Below, one piece after another: positions 26,101-38,919 of a stretch of 64,000 nt of DNA. Position numbers and translations under genes: made by a program. The first letter of the stretch is position 1, and every line of letters begins with the position of its first letter. The stretch is taken from NCBI GenBank assembly GCA_950295325.1, contig OX485806.1, forward strand, positions 23,314,001 to 23,378,000, given 5' to 3'. The notes below the pieces were generated by a model, which had not been told where the DNA came from, did no database searches, and worked only from the letters and a program-made list of their open reading frames with translations. This DNA is from Polytrichum commune (taxonomy: Eukaryota > Streptophyta > Polytrichopsida > Polytrichales > Polytrichaceae).

Positions 26101-29100
26101 CCTCCTCTTCTACGTCCTCTTCATTTATGTCATTCGCACGCTTTCTTCCAATCTCGCGCTCAATGATGGAATCCACATCGATACGCCCTTCTTCCTCTTC
26201 CAAATCCTGGGCAGCGAATTTTCCTTCCTCATTCCACCTTTGTATGCTCCAGTCAACTGCGGCAATCATCTTCGTCTTCGCCACCTCTAGCATCTCTGCC
26301 GGCACAATATTCAACACCTTCATACCCAATGCCTGCAAAAACCAAGGCATGAGATAAATAACTTCTCAATCAAATTAGTCTACATCCAAAAGCGAATAGA
26401 ATTAAACCAATAGTCCCAACTATTTGTCTACCAACTAATTGTCAGGAAAGCTATCGAGAAGGTGGCTATCAACCAGGTGGATATAAAGCAGGTGGATGTC
26501 TAGGCCCACGGGTGTTCACCCGTGGGCCTCCCAACCTGGTTTATGGTTAGGTTATCCAAAACACCATCCAAACCAACGATAATATTCAGAAATTCAAGAA
26601 CCACTTAGGGGAAAAGATGCTCATTACTTACATGTGCCACTATGTGCGCCTTATTGCCTCCACAAATATTGAGAAAAGAAGACCCCTCAAGACATGAAGG
26701 CTTGATGATATCTATGTAGGTCTGCATCCTCAACTCCCCCTTGAATAAACACTTGGCCTCCTCATTGGAATACGCCCTTTTCACTGAATAACGTTTATAT
26801 CGCCCCGGGTCATGGACGTCCAACATCTTCCGGCCTCCACAGAGCCGCACAGCCACCTCCGAACTTGATTCGCCCCTATTCGGAAAAATGCAGTTTGTAA
26901 CCCGAAGAGCATTTGATTCGAAGAAGCAATCGCGAGATGCAATTTTCTCCTCTTTAGTGCCATGGTATAAGGCGTCACAAAATCTGGCGTTGCTCGGAAG
27001 GTGCGCCTTCAGCACATTGTGAATGAAATGCCGATCCGGATATTCTGAAATCACAGTCCACAATTGGGGGGAGTTTAAAATGCCTGGGAAATCACGACGA
27101 AGACCTTGCAGAGTGGAATCCATACACTCCTTCACACGCCCCCCAGTGTCTTTTCCCGCCTGGACTCCGGGGAGAAACCTTGTGTCCATGTACGCGTGCA
27201 GGACTGGTGCAAGCACTGTCCCACCACTGATCTTGTAGTTGTTGTCAATAGACAACACGACATGCTCGGGTGTAACCTCGGTGTTATGTGTACCTAAAAT
27301 GTTCCTCACTCCTTCTTTAAACCGGTCCGGAATAGGTACTCTCTTCCTTGTGGGGTTCATAGCGCCAAGAAGGTACTCCGCTCCAAGCAAGTCTACAAGT
27401 CGTTCTCGCTGGAGTTTACCAAACTTATTCGCATACTTCCATACTCTCCAACAATCACGATCAATGGTCTCTTTCTGATCGATGTGGACAATGTACAATG
27501 GAGTCGGGTCTAGACACTGTGCCATCGCGATATAAGTTTCATTCTTCTTTTTCCTGTTCATCGCCCAATCGCGCACAGTCTTCAAGGTATGTCGAGGGTG
27601 CTCCTCTCCATCTCTGGTGGTGAGGATTTGATTCGCTGCCATGTCGAGCTCCATCTCTGTCAAGCCCCGAAATTGTTTCAGGTCGTTCTTGACCACCTTC
27701 TTCGACTTAAACCCCTTTGTCTCTTTCATAAGAGCTCCGGTCTTCGGGTCTACATAGTCACCACTCTCGTAATCCTTGAATATCCGCTCCCACTTCCTCC
27801 ATATGTCATCGCCCAATACAGGCAAGACGTGCTCCATGATCAGGTTGGTCTCCTTCTCCACGCGGAACGTCCACATGACGCACGTAATAAATGCCTATAT
27901 CAAACACCGGCAATGTATCAATCTCTATGAAAAAAACCTCCATGTATTTCCAGCAATCACCAACAACATGATAGTCGCCCACGGGTGAACACCCGTGGGA
28001 GTCACAGAAATGAGAAATTCAAAAGTCACAGGTTTGAAAAATACCTTCCACTTCTTAAAAGCTTCCGTGTTGCTGGCCTTCTCGCGTACAGTTCGGTCAG
28101 GTCTTCCTCGCCTAATCCAGGTCTTCCTAGCGTGCTGAATGCACTCCGTAAATGACGGAAAGTGCTTCCTGTACTCACTATCCAGGTTCAGAACACCAGA
28201 GAGGTGGAACAGAGGGTCGTCATCACCTTCAGGGGCCCAGACCACATTACAAGGCCATTTCGAGAAAAACCTCTTCACCTCATCTGTGCTGCTAGGGTCA
28301 TTCACATACTCGAGACAGGCTGCTAACGTGTGCTGTCCATTTACCACGTGGAATGATTTGTCCTTCACCTCCTCAAAATTGAATGGTTTAGTTCGCCTAT
28401 CCGAAGGAACGATTGTCAAGAAGTTGGGATGAATCTTCGGAATGAAGGCATAGTTGAATAACCATGTCTTGATCTCCTTCAAATGCGCCTCGGATATGGG
28501 TCGGCAATTATACCCTGCATCTCCCCGCTCTATATTGTCAATATTGACATAGCCATTCACGCCTTCACCGAATATCCACACCCTTTGGTACTTGTTCTTG
28601 AACAACTCCATATCCATCAACCTGTCTCCAACCGATTTGTCTGGAGGCCCATGCATTGATCGCTTGGGAATCTTCTCGAGTTCAAGAAATGGACTATCCT
28701 CAGGTGTTTTCTTCTTGCCTCTCTTGGAGACAACATCCTGGCCGTCAGTGTCTTCGACAATCAGTGGTTGTCCTTCATCGGGTCTCGTCTTCTTCCTAGA
28801 CGAGGTGGCACGTACATCAGCAAGATCCTTCCTCTTGCCATCGCGGATTTCCTTCTTCTTCAAAGATGCTTCCAACCTTGCCGCCTTTGCCTCCTCAACT
28901 ATAACCTTCACTCGTGCTAGAGCAGACTTGTAGTCCTGCTCGATCATTACTGACCTCTCCTCCACGGACTTCGTGTGCACATTGGTCTCGCAATATAGTA
29001 TACAATAGGTGAGGAAATCACCGTTCAATAAGCGGATGTTCTCTCCCTCATTGTTGAGCTCTTCATTCACATCCGCATATGAGAAAGTCTCCACGAGTGC

Positions 29101-30142
29101 TGCAACCTTGAAGTCCTTCTTCCGTTCAGGCGACTTGCACATTATCAATACCCGGCTCCCATCCGTTTGAATGTCCAGTACATGTTTTGCCTTCATGTAC
29201 TTTCTCCATGTGGAATTGGGCCCAGTCCTCGTGTAAAGCGAGAGCACCGTTGTCTCTCCGAAACCACTATACTGCATGAACCATTGCAAATCTGGGCCCA
29301 AAACTTCAACATCGTAATTCACCCGTCTGCCCACACCTCCCGATACTGCAGAAGACAATGCACATGTAAGTACTCAGCATAGCCCAATATTATCACGGAT
29401 TCTATAACTCATATAACATTGACGTGCACATAGGTATTGTGGTTATACCTTTACGGGCTGTTTGCTTAGTTCTTGCCATCTCAATTCAAATGAGAGAACA
29501 CTTCGACACCTCTATGTACCTGAATGAAACACCAACTGTCTATCACATGTTTATGTCTAAAACCTTCAAATGCTTACAGAGACACACCGAATTTGTCTAC
29601 ATAGAAAATCAAAAAGACATTTATCAAACAAAATCTCCCACCCAGGTGAGTGCAAAGGCTCACGGGTGAACACCCGTGGGCACTCCTAACCAGGTGAGGG
29701 CAAAGGCCCACGGGTGAACACCCGTGGGCACTTTCAACCAGATGAGGGGAGAGGCCCACGGGAGGGCTGATTTTTCACAAAGTTTTAGCTCATCCACGTC
29801 CAAAAATCTTGAATTGAAAGGCAAAAAAAATCTCAACCCGTCCCGAAACCGGTAATATCTATACAAGTTAAGTCTCCCTCAAGTTGGTACAAAATTAGGA
29901 AAAAAGAACAGAAAAAAACGAAGATGTCGACATGTGACCAAGGACATGTTAGGGACCTTGTGAAGAATCACCACTGCCCACGGGTGTTCACCCGTGGGCC
30001 TCTCCACCTTGTGGGTGCAAAAGCCCACGGGTGTTCACCCGTGGGCACTTCAAATATCCACTTTCAGATAACCGCGTTCACACTAACAGAAAAACTGGGA
30101 TTTATGTAATGGACACTCACCAGGGTTCTTTGGGGGGACCAT
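23175..30142 (-). CDS. ParB/DGQHR-like and FCP1-type HAD fusion protein (7 coding exons)
   Basis: Exons: 30142-30121, 29345-28045, 27894-26632, 26332-24554, 24467-24377, 24162-24131, 23957-23175; 5,271 bases, 1,756 residues, with phases 1,0,0,0,1,0 matching at every junction. Residues about 289-350 hold RPISEAHLKEIK and HVVNGQHTLAACLEY, resembling the NGQHT/DGQHR motif of ParB-like folds. Residues 442-862 (exon 3) are not recognised. Residues 863-1455 are acidic and probably disordered, with a run of Glu. Exon 7 is a NIF/FCP1-type HAD domain: LVLDVNGILV (Asp1516, with Asn1518 where most members have Asp), FHVVIWSSK, and LLVDDSPYK (Asp1664-Asp1665). HAD members of this type remove phosphate from proteins such as the RNA polymerase II tail; the substrate here is unknown. 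Introns carry palindromes. It lies within the 25-kb element and is transcribed towards its left end. The frame is intact, so it may still be active. Confidence 0.78.
25829..25852 (-). repeat. Palindrome translated inside exon 4
   Basis: A 24-base copy lies within the open frame of exon 4 and is read in frame as PHGCSPVG on the sense strand, between an Ala/Glu-rich stretch and a Gly-Glu run. It keeps the frame and has no stop in that reading. Confidence 0.9.
25979..26046 (-). repeat. TCTTCC microsatellite encoding poly-Glu
   Basis: A run of TCTTCC units on the plus strand gives an uninterrupted Glu tract in exon 4 of the ParB-like/FCP1-like gene. The length is likely to vary between individuals without breaking the frame if it changes by whole units. 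Confidence 0.8.
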
Positions 30143-30471
30143 GTCAAAATTCTTTCAATACGAATGTGGTTTCCTGCACAAAACAAAACACAAGAGCTAT
30201 TGTTTCAAACTATGCCTACATGTGCAATACATTCATACTCTCAAACATCTCAATAGGTAAATTCTGCCCTCACATTCTTCTTGCAATCTGGTCTCACATT
30301 TTTATGAACATAACCTCTTGTCATTCATCTTGCATTCTGATTTGAGCATTTTTCTCACATTTCAATCAACTCTTCACACCCAAGCATCACACAACTCACA
30401 TGCAAATCTCTAGTATTTTTGGGTTTGAAATTCTTCAAGCAATTCAAACCCTAGTGCACCAGAAATTTGAA

Positions 30472-30579
30472 ATGCAAGCAAGAGGAAGAATGCAAGCAAG
30501 AGGAAGAATGCATGCAAGAGGAAGAATGCATGCAAGAGGAAGAATGCATGCAAGAGGAACAATGCAAGCAAGAGGAAGA
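30472..30579. repeat. 18-bp tandem repeat upstream of the large minus-strand gene
   Basis: Six units of 18 bases, ATGCAAGCAAGAGGAAGA with small changes (ATGCATGC in the middle units). It lies about 330 bases upstream of the start codon at 30142, so it is in the leader or promoter. Being a multiple of three it stays open on both strands, but I do not think it is translated. Confidence 0.85.
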
Positions 30580-31199
30580 ATGAAATTGAAAGAGAAAGCA
30601 AAAGAGTGAAAGAGAGTGCAAAACATTGAAAGAGTTCAGAAACTTACAAGCTTGTGGGTTCTCAATTCTTCATGATTGGAACTTCCCTCCACTTGCTTCA
30701 AGGTCGCCTTCCTCTTCTCCACATCTCACCTCTACCACATGCTGGATTGAGCAAGAAACAACTATGTTCACCAAGAAACTATCACATATTCCAAGAAAAT
30801 GCACACTGAATCTATTCCAGGGTTTTCTTGAGAAGAGAATCAAGACAAGGAGTACAATAATTGAATGAAGAGAAGAGAATGAAGAGAATGAAGAGAAGCA
30901 AAGCAAGTTCAGAATTGTGGGAGAAGAGTTTTGCAAGAGCATTCCAGAAAAGTGGAGAGTGGTGAAGGAAAGAGAGAAAGAATTGGGAGAGGAGAATGAG
31001 AGAGAGGGAGAGAGAGGGAGAGAGAGGGTGCGAAATGTTGCCATAATGACGAGCGGGTGGAAGTCGCATGTCACATAATGCCTCATTAGTACGAAGGGAC
31101 ATGATGGAGGAAATCTCGGGACGCGAAGAGATATGCGATTTGGCGGCTAAAGTACGTTTTGAGGAGGGATGGGCGGTATGATGGTATTAGGACGTAGCG

Positions 31200-31760
31200 A
31201 TAAAAAATTATTGGTACTTTGTAAGGTTCGCCCTATTTGTATGATAATTATTAGTACTTAGTAAGATATCTAAGTATTAGTGAGATAATTATTAGTACTT
31301 AGTAAGATATCTAAGTATTAGTAAGACAATTATTAGTAATTAGTAAGATAACTGCGTATTAGTAAGATAATTATCAGTACTTAGTAGGATAACTCATATT
31401 AGTAAGTTCATTATTAATACTTATTAAGATAACTCATATTAGTATGATTGATATTATTTTTATTGTTAGTAAATTGTCATATTCACTCTATTGTTAATAT
31501 TAGTAATATTAGTAATATTAGTAAAAATGATTTATAGTGATTAATAGTAATTACCAGTAATAGTAACTAATAGTAACTAATAGTGACTAGTAGTGAATAA
31601 TAGTGAATGCTAGTGCTTCATAGGTCATTATAGTCATTAATAATGTTTAATAGTGATTAATAATTATGAATTACTAATGGCTGACTAGTAGTGATTTATA
31701 GTAATAATAATAATCACTTTCAATCGATAAATGGTAATAGTATTGATAATGCTTAAAATA
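31200..31760. repeat. Degenerate TTAGTA-rich low-complexity block
   Basis: Repeated text such as 'attattagtacttagtaaga' and 'aagtattagtaagataa' about every 38-40 bases, passing into looser 'taatagtgaatagtaac' text. It is a decayed tandem array without coding potential. Confidence 0.7.
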
Positions 31761-33384
31761 GGTTCATATTATAACATAGATTCCATACTTTAACATTCTA
31801 CTCTGTAACATAGATTCCTATTATAACATACCAAAGTCAATTGCACATTCTCATAATATGCGTGTAAGATGCTCAATCGCGCTTGACATCAAGCATAGCT
31901 ATGATTTCCAATTCCTTATTGATGAAGTCGTGAGCATCCATAATAGGCCCACTTTCACCTTAGCCCATGAACTCAAGTTCGATTGTTCTCTTGTTTTCTC
32001 TTGGACTATGAACCATTAGAGTTCCAAGAATTCAAAATTTTAAATATAACATATATTATGGCAACGAAAATAATGGCATGACATAAGAAGCGGCCATGGA
32101 TACTTATAAAGCATCAAAGTTGCTGGCCATTAGAAATCATCACACATAATACTTGCCGCGCATAATGGGTACATGCCCACCTCCCATACCCAATAAACCC
32201 TACTGGATAGGTAAATACTACTAGGAATGAACATAAATCGTTTAACATAAAAAAAAAATTTAGGCAATTTTAGCATAAATCTCTTTGTGGCTTTGCCCTC
32301 ACCCCCATGCATTGAGAATCACTTCATAACTTGGTTTTAAAGTCATTCTCCTAGCGTTTATTCTTGTAATTGTATCTTAAGTTATATTATTACTAGATTC
32401 ATTATGTGCTCTTCATTGGCTAAGATTTTTGACGTTCATAGTCGACATCTAATATGAACACACATGCTTGCGATAACACAAATTCAAGAATGACCTTCTC
32501 AAAGGCACTAGAGTTATCATTTATCCCACTCAAATTTTTGGGTGGGGGTTGGTTGTTTTGCATGCAACACATATGGACTTAGCCAAAATTAGCGGTCAAC
32601 TAAAGAGAAAGGACTTTGGAAACTAACATATTGAAGTACAAGGTGATATGCAAGGCCGCGGGAGACATCGGAATCGAAATCATATTGAGAGGATGACAAA
32701 GGAGGTGGCCAACGAGTGGGCCACATCAAGCACCACATGAATCTCGAGCAATATTAAGATTGCATCTCCATAACCATACCTCATCGATTAAAGGGAATTC
32801 TAAATGATGGCATAAGATTTACGGAAATGAGAACTTGAATAGGAAATGGGTCAAACACTTCAATGAATGAATTCATGTAAATCATGTGTACTCTATGAAT
32901 TGAATGGTTTGTGGAATCTCGTAAAGATACTTTAGCGAGGAGTAGGTTAGGAATACATAAAGTCTTGAGACTCTTTCAAATTGAAATATTGAAATATAAT
33001 TGAATAGAGGAAGAATAATACGTAGGTCATTCAATCCATGAAAGAGATAAAAATAACTCCATAAGTTATTAGAGATGAGAATGATTTACATGCATGAACA
33101 CTTAGCTTTGACATTAATGTCTTAGGGACTCGGGGGGGGGGGGGTGGGGCACTGGCGAAAAATGTAGGAACTACGTGCGATAAAATATAGGGTCTTGTAT
33201 AAAAATTTGGCGTAAAATTTGTAAAATTATTAGATGTAGTATAGGGTGCTTTGGGATTGTGAAACATGATTATATGTAATATAGCATTTGACAAAACATG
33301 ATTAAATTACCTAAGTGGTACATATAAAATAGCATGGACAAAAAGCGATAGTTTCAAAAATTAAATACTTTGCCACCAAAATAT

Positions 33385-33666
33385 GGCATGTTCTATATAG
33401 GAAGGGTTCAAAAGATAAGGGTGAAGGTTGGTACTAAGTGGGGCAATTGTTGGCAACCCATTGACTTGATGAAACGTGCAGTCCAGAACGGAAATAGAGA
33501 GACGCTCTTCCCAACTACTATGGCTTACCTCCATTGGTTAAAAAAACAGCTGGGTCTCAACAAATATAAGTATGTTGAGAGTGATTGTGTGTGGGTTGAT
33601 GTGGATGCTATTCTCTCAACAGTGTCTCTAGTAACAATGAATCAACTAGCAAAATCTACACCTTAG
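33385..33666 (+). CDS. Orphan short reading frame, unrecognised
   Basis: ATG at 33385 opens 93 codons ending at TAG. The composition is protein-like, with several Trp and basic residues (VKVGTKWGNCWQPIDLMKR, AYLHWLKKQLGLNKYKY). No domain is recognised, and no neighbouring exon or splice site stands out. It may be a fragment of a transposon or host gene carried into the central interval, or a chance frame. Confidence 0.25.
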   Translation, partial: GMFYIGRVQKIRVKVGTKWGNCWQPIDLMKRAVQNGNRETLFPTTMAYLHWLKKQLGLNKYKYVESDCVWVDVDAILSTVSLVTMNQLAKSTP

Positions 33667-35084
33667 ATGAGGTAGATGCAAACTCATTGAATGAGTTCAT
33701 TTCAAATAAAAAATAAAACCTGTTAAATTTGTACTATCTCACACATGTGGAGATATAATTTGGAGAAAGGGTTGAATGATCATTAGTATACCTTGAAATC
33801 TGTAGTAGCCATTTCAGTTCGATTACCCTCATATCTCCCACATGTGTAAATGGTAGCCTAGCTAGTTTAGGTGGATTTTGCTTGCATGGCGTGGGATTTT
33901 CTACCAATGTGTAGGATTGGAAGATCAAGGCATCAATTGTAGGGCTTCTGCAAACCTTGTAAATGTGACTTTGAGACACATGTGGCTGGCCTGTTCCCTA
34001 AGACCTCAAGGTTTCTAACTGTGTTATCCAACACAACTTTCATTCGTTGGCTCGTGTTGCTTAATGACATGTAATTGCAATCTTTTGTTGTTATTGTTTA
34101 GTGTTTTGCTTTGCCCGGACTTCAGTGTGACCCTGAACCCTAAACCCTAGTAAATGTTTGTTTCTCTTACTTTGTACACGTGCTTCTAACGAGAATTCTA
34201 CTGTATCATACACTTTAAGGAATGGGGGCAATCAGGGGGGAAAAATTGCATATAAGTAATATAGGGTACCATAAAATCAACCATCCAAGAATTTATAATT
34301 ACCAATAGGGTGCAAATAATCACAACAATTTACCATTATTTCAAAAATTAGCATCCCTTATAATCCTTTCTCATAGGTAAATAGCCCCCATTTTAATAGA
34401 TCATTATCGCAGGTGTATGCAAAATATACAAGGGAATGCCCCCCCCCCCCCCCGAGCTTAGGGAACATCAACTTGAATTCTAAAGGCACTGACTCACTTA
34501 AGAATTATTGGACAAGGATATCATATTGAGATTGGAAATTAGTAAACATATGATCACAGATCCTCAACATAGTTCACATGCCAACCCATACCCCATTGTA
34601 TGCCAGACTATCTCTTCATATGTGAACGCTACATGAGGTATAACTTAGAGCCATGTCATGATGATGGATGAGTTCATCCATTGACCTTCTCATGTTAGCA
34701 ACTTGTGATGCAACATTGTCATGGATGATTGCTATATTGTCTATTGTGATATAGTGATAACGTACATGTTCATATTAAACGGTTTTGTTAATTCCCACTA
34801 CATTCCCAAGGGTAAGATGCTTAAGCTCACTATTGGCAAGTGTCATGTGTTTCATTTTAATATTTAAGAGGAATACATCCTTAAGCATACTAATGGCATG
34901 TCATGTCAAGATTTTAATAAGTGCACTCAAACACCCAGTGTCATGTGACGACACTTACGGTGTTGTTGTTAATCTGCAATATAACATAGCATACCCTTCA
35001 AAATAGGGGTTTCCATTACTGTGGGTTTTTCATCTGTATATTTGGATGAAAATCCAATGTAAGGCAACGAAAGTACAATAATAT

Positions 35085-35292
35085 TACAGTGGGCCACACT
35101 AAAAATGAACAACATGACTTAGAATAATATAAGGTTTCAAAAATGGCAATGGACATCTTTAAAGTACTATAGGGTATGGAAGAATATGTAATTTGGAATT
35201 ATATGAAATGCAAGGCTTTTTCTATTAACCCAAGGTTGAAAATGCTAATGAAATAAATAACCCTAAACCCTAAACCCTAAACCCTAAACCCA
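35085..35292 (+). repeat. Telomere-tailed dispersed repeat, copy A
   Basis: Contains 'ttagaataatat', 'acatctttaaagtactatag', 'atgcaaggc', 'gaaaatgctaatgaaataaa' and ends in about four CCCTAAA units (35261-35291). Copy B at 38920-39206 has the same order and tail. Confidence 0.75.
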
Positions 35293-35399
35293 TTAGTGTG
35301 GTAGTCCACTTAGTGTTGGACCTTACTAGTTGCTCGCCATCTATTTGTGTCCTACTCATATGCAATTAGGAGTCTAGCAACAACTAATTCTCTTTTATC

Positions 35400-35590
35400 G
35401 CGCATCCATGTGCAAACAACCACTATTTTATATGGGGTTATTACTTTCAATTTTTTTCTTCACATGCTATGATTATGTAGTTTTCTTAGTCGGGTTAGTA
35501 GAAAAGGGCCTTGCATTAATTACAAATCCAAATAATCGATTTGTTCCATACCCTATAGTACTTTAATGATGCCCAGTGTCATTTTTGACA
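35400..35590 (-). repeat. Dispersed repeat related to the telomere-tailed family, copy D
   Basis: Inverted relative to copy A and only about 110 bases from it. It shares 'ccttgcattaattacaaatc' and 'ttccataccctatagtactt' with the family, but its far end carries 'acaaccactattttat' in place of telomere units, like copy C. Confidence 0.6.
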
Positions 35591-35639
35591 CCCCATATTA
35601 TATTTGCTTTAACATGGGCGGACGTTAAATACCCCCTCA

Positions 35640-35815
35640 CGAACTTTTGGAGGTATCTAATCTGGGTTGGGGCAATCTTGTAGAGAAAATTTCTAAACCC
35701 GACCAAAAATTGCATTCTTGAAGGCCGCTTGACTACAAATCCCATATTGAGTGCACTAAAATCCGCTTGACTTACCATAAATAACTTATATTTGTCATTC
35801 TAATGATAGATTAGT
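35640..35815 (+). repeat. Dispersed repeat, family R1, shortened copy 3
   Basis: Has 'gggttggggcaatc', 'cttgaaggccgcttgactac' and 'aaatcccatattgagtgca', then jumps to 'tttgtcattctaatga', losing about 150 bases present in copies 1 and 2. Confidence 0.6.
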
Positions 35816-38800
35816 GCAAGTGTTTATAAGAGAATAAGGTATAAATAAATGATATGTTATTTGGAATTAGACTCGTGGGACAATGTTATAGATGGGGTAT
35901 ATATTACTGAGAAAATCATAAGTTTCTGACTATAGCCTATCTGAATTATTTAATAATTTATCCTCATCACATATTGTATTATCTTTCAAATCACATAGTG
36001 TATAACCGTTACTTTTAAATAAATATAATTATATGATACTAATACTAATACTAATACTATTATGCAAATACTAATAATAAAAATACTAATACTAATATTG
36101 AATTGAGTTTTTTAGTTCACCAATTTATCATAAGGTGATATATATTATTGTGCCATATTACAAATGTTTGAACAATCACACATGTGCAAAATAAATGAAT
36201 TATGAACAAAAAGATGTCTATGACAACACTTCATAATTATATATTGCACACATTGATATCTTACAATATTTATCAAAATAACCATGTGAAATTCAAAGCC
36301 ACATCATGGCCTTGGAAACATCTCATGGGAGGTTGGAAAATAGGCTTAGAGCATCCAAGGCCACATCATTGCCCCTTGCCAACAAATTAATATTTATAAA
36401 ATAACTATGAGGGAGAAAGTAGGTCTTACATGCCAACTCGGAGGTATTTCACTAAAGTAAGCTCCATCCGAGCTTCTTGATGGACTCATCCGATTTTTGT
36501 TACCGGATGACTTTACTTGAGTGCCACGAATCCCCGGCCATTTCAAGTGGGCTTGTACGGTTAAGGTATTTGTTGACTTTCATATTTACGGCCTCGAATG
36601 TCCTTCCCAAAGTGCACATCTAAGGGTACTCATGTAAGTATAACCATGCTATCACATAGAGCCTTATTATAACCTAACATAGTCAATCGCACACTCTCAA
36701 AATATTTTCGGTCATTGTAGGGTCGATAGTGCACATGGATTGACAACCTAAGTACCAAAGTACTAAATTTGAGCAACAACAAATCCCACATGGATGCAAC
36801 ATCTATGGCTACACGGTCCAAAATTGAGCTTTTATATTCTCCTTAAAGGTGATTTCAAAAATACTTTATGGCAAGTCCACAAGTCATACCCATGGATTGG
36901 AGCATGACATTATGGAAAGGTTACTTAAAGGTTACTCAAAGGTATTTGACCCCGATTTTAAAGAGTAGTTTAATAATCTCTAAATAGAAATCTCTAGTCC
37001 TATTGTTACCAATGCTTTCGACTTCCCCTCCCTTGGTCTCCCTCCCCTTAGTAGATGTTGTATTGAATCATCCCATGATACCTACCTATGGTGCAACAAT
37101 TAGAGTTTATTGCATTGAGTACTGACTGTTGTTTTGAGAGCTCACATGCTACATAACTAAATAAATTCATTTTTTATTTTAGCAATTAGTTAAAAAAGAC
37201 AATTAGTTAACAAAGATAATAAATTCATTTTTTTTTTTTTTTTCCCAAAGCGGGTCACGGGGGCTTATGAGTGGGGCTATGTGCGTACATGCACATGAAG
37301 GTTTTACAGGGGCATGGGCATATGGTTTGCAAGGGTTAATGTATGTGGTTGGGTTCATGCAAGATATGAACCCAAAATGATTCATACGGACTGGTGTAAT
37401 GGGTCAGGATGGCACATGCCCAAACTAATAAGGTATGTGGGGCTCATTGATAGTTGTAGTTTGAGGAGGGAAACTTGACTAGGTTGGTATTCTAGCACAT
37501 GGAAATTGATTTTCATTTGAGCGGAGAAACCTTGGTTTTTATATACATTGTTAGTGTGAACCATAATTTGTTGTATTTACATTGAGAGTTCATGATGCCA
37601 TGTTCTTACTATTCAAACCTTGCCCAAAGTTTTCTTAATTTATGGAGATTTTGTTTTTCATTTTTCTAGCATCCCATGATTAAAAATCAATCAGTCTAGT
37701 CAATCAACAACTAAAGTGCGTCAGTACAAGGATGGCCACGTTTCAACTTGTGTTTTGGGCAACGAGCCGAATCTGCTACCCCCCCCCCCCAACCACCATT
37801 GCCACTCCACATGGGAGTGCTCAGTCCAAAAGATGCTTGAAGATACCGGCAAAACCTTCACCAACGTTAGAGAACTCTATTTTGTTTCACCAAAACGATT
37901 GGTACATGAAAGTGTGCCCTAACTTGGGCTAGACTAATTTGGGGTCAATTCAACTAAATAGGGTTTCCAATAAACTTTGAAAAATAACCTCCTTACTACA
38001 TACTAGTTTAAAGTTTCATTGTTGGATGAATGAGAGTAATATGCTCGTATGCGATAATCCCATTTCGTTGGCCAAAAAAACATTGATATGTATATAGGGC
38101 CTCACATTAGAAGCCCAAGCCCTTGAGGATGTAAATGCTATCACAAATTCCCCATGCGTAGGCAAAGCCTATCAATCCGAGGGCAAAGACAAGAAAACAT
38201 GCTCACATACAAGCACACCCAACATTCATCCAAAAACATTTTATTTAAAAATTCAATTGGTTTGACACCGTAATTAGCTTCAAAGTTACGGAATTAGTCT
38301 AAACCAAGGGGGTTTAGTTTTATATTTTCTGTCGGATCGATGAGAGGTACTCTTGAATGTGAGGTTTTTCTCCACATATGGAAGAGCACATCCTGAAAAG
38401 GGGAAGAAATTTTTATTAGGAAAAATTGAGTATGTTTGCTCTATAATGTACATGAGTTTGGGGGTGGTGGGGGGGGGGGGGGGGGGCTCATTATAGGGCT
38501 TATTGCCTTCCTTTTGGAAGCCGGGCTATGTTGGGTGCAACTATCTATTTGGGGCATCCAAGTTTGGGAAGAGGGGGTTGACATTGCAACCATTGTATCT
38601 CATTGCATCTATTAAGGGGTTGTATGTGTTTGTTTTGTATTGTTGTTTCAATGTATGTGTTGTGGCATAAGGTTTAGGTTAAGGAGTATATGTCCTCTAG
38701 CTGCATTGGGAGTTCTAATCACACACGTGGTGTCCAAACTAAGTCTACCCAAACATGTGCATTATCCAAGGACATGTCAAATGATTGGAGTCGCGTTTTT

Positions 38801-38919
38801 CTACAGCCTTGTCGATCGGTCAGCCTTAAGCCATCATTTCGACATGGGATCTCAAAACGGTCATCCAAAGGGCATAAGTGGTGGGCCCATAAGTATATAG
38901 CGTAAAACCTAGGAAGTGC

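Larger units (their letters stand above)
21686..30046. repeat. Left cluster of GC-rich palindromes
   Basis: Copies with arms CCCACGGGTG and CACCCGTGGG around a 2-base centre. AA centre on the plus strand: 21878-21897 (worn), 22060-22081, 22911-22932, 24218-24239, 25829-25852, 27978-27999, 29661-29678, 29706-29729. TT centre: 21686-21707 (worn), 24318-24345 (arms extended to 13 bases), 26502-26529 (13 bases), 29976-29999, 30023-30046. A half copy lies at 29753-29762. In the large minus-strand gene, five (counting the half copy) are in intron 1, one in intron 2, one in intron 3, one inside exon 4, one in intron 4 and one across the intron 4/exon 5 neighbourhood (24218-24239, still intronic). 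Confidence 0.92.

Noticed and set aside
24793-26357. Plus-strand open frames opposite exon 4, including a Ser run
   Set aside because: They are shadows of the acidic exon: poly-Glu codons read as Ser on the other strand.
30400-30626. Open frames through the 18-bp tandem repeat (Met-Gln-Ala-Arg-Gly and Leu-Ala-Phe-Phe-Leu repeats)
   Set aside because: A tandem unit divisible by three stays open by chance on both strands; no other coding sign.
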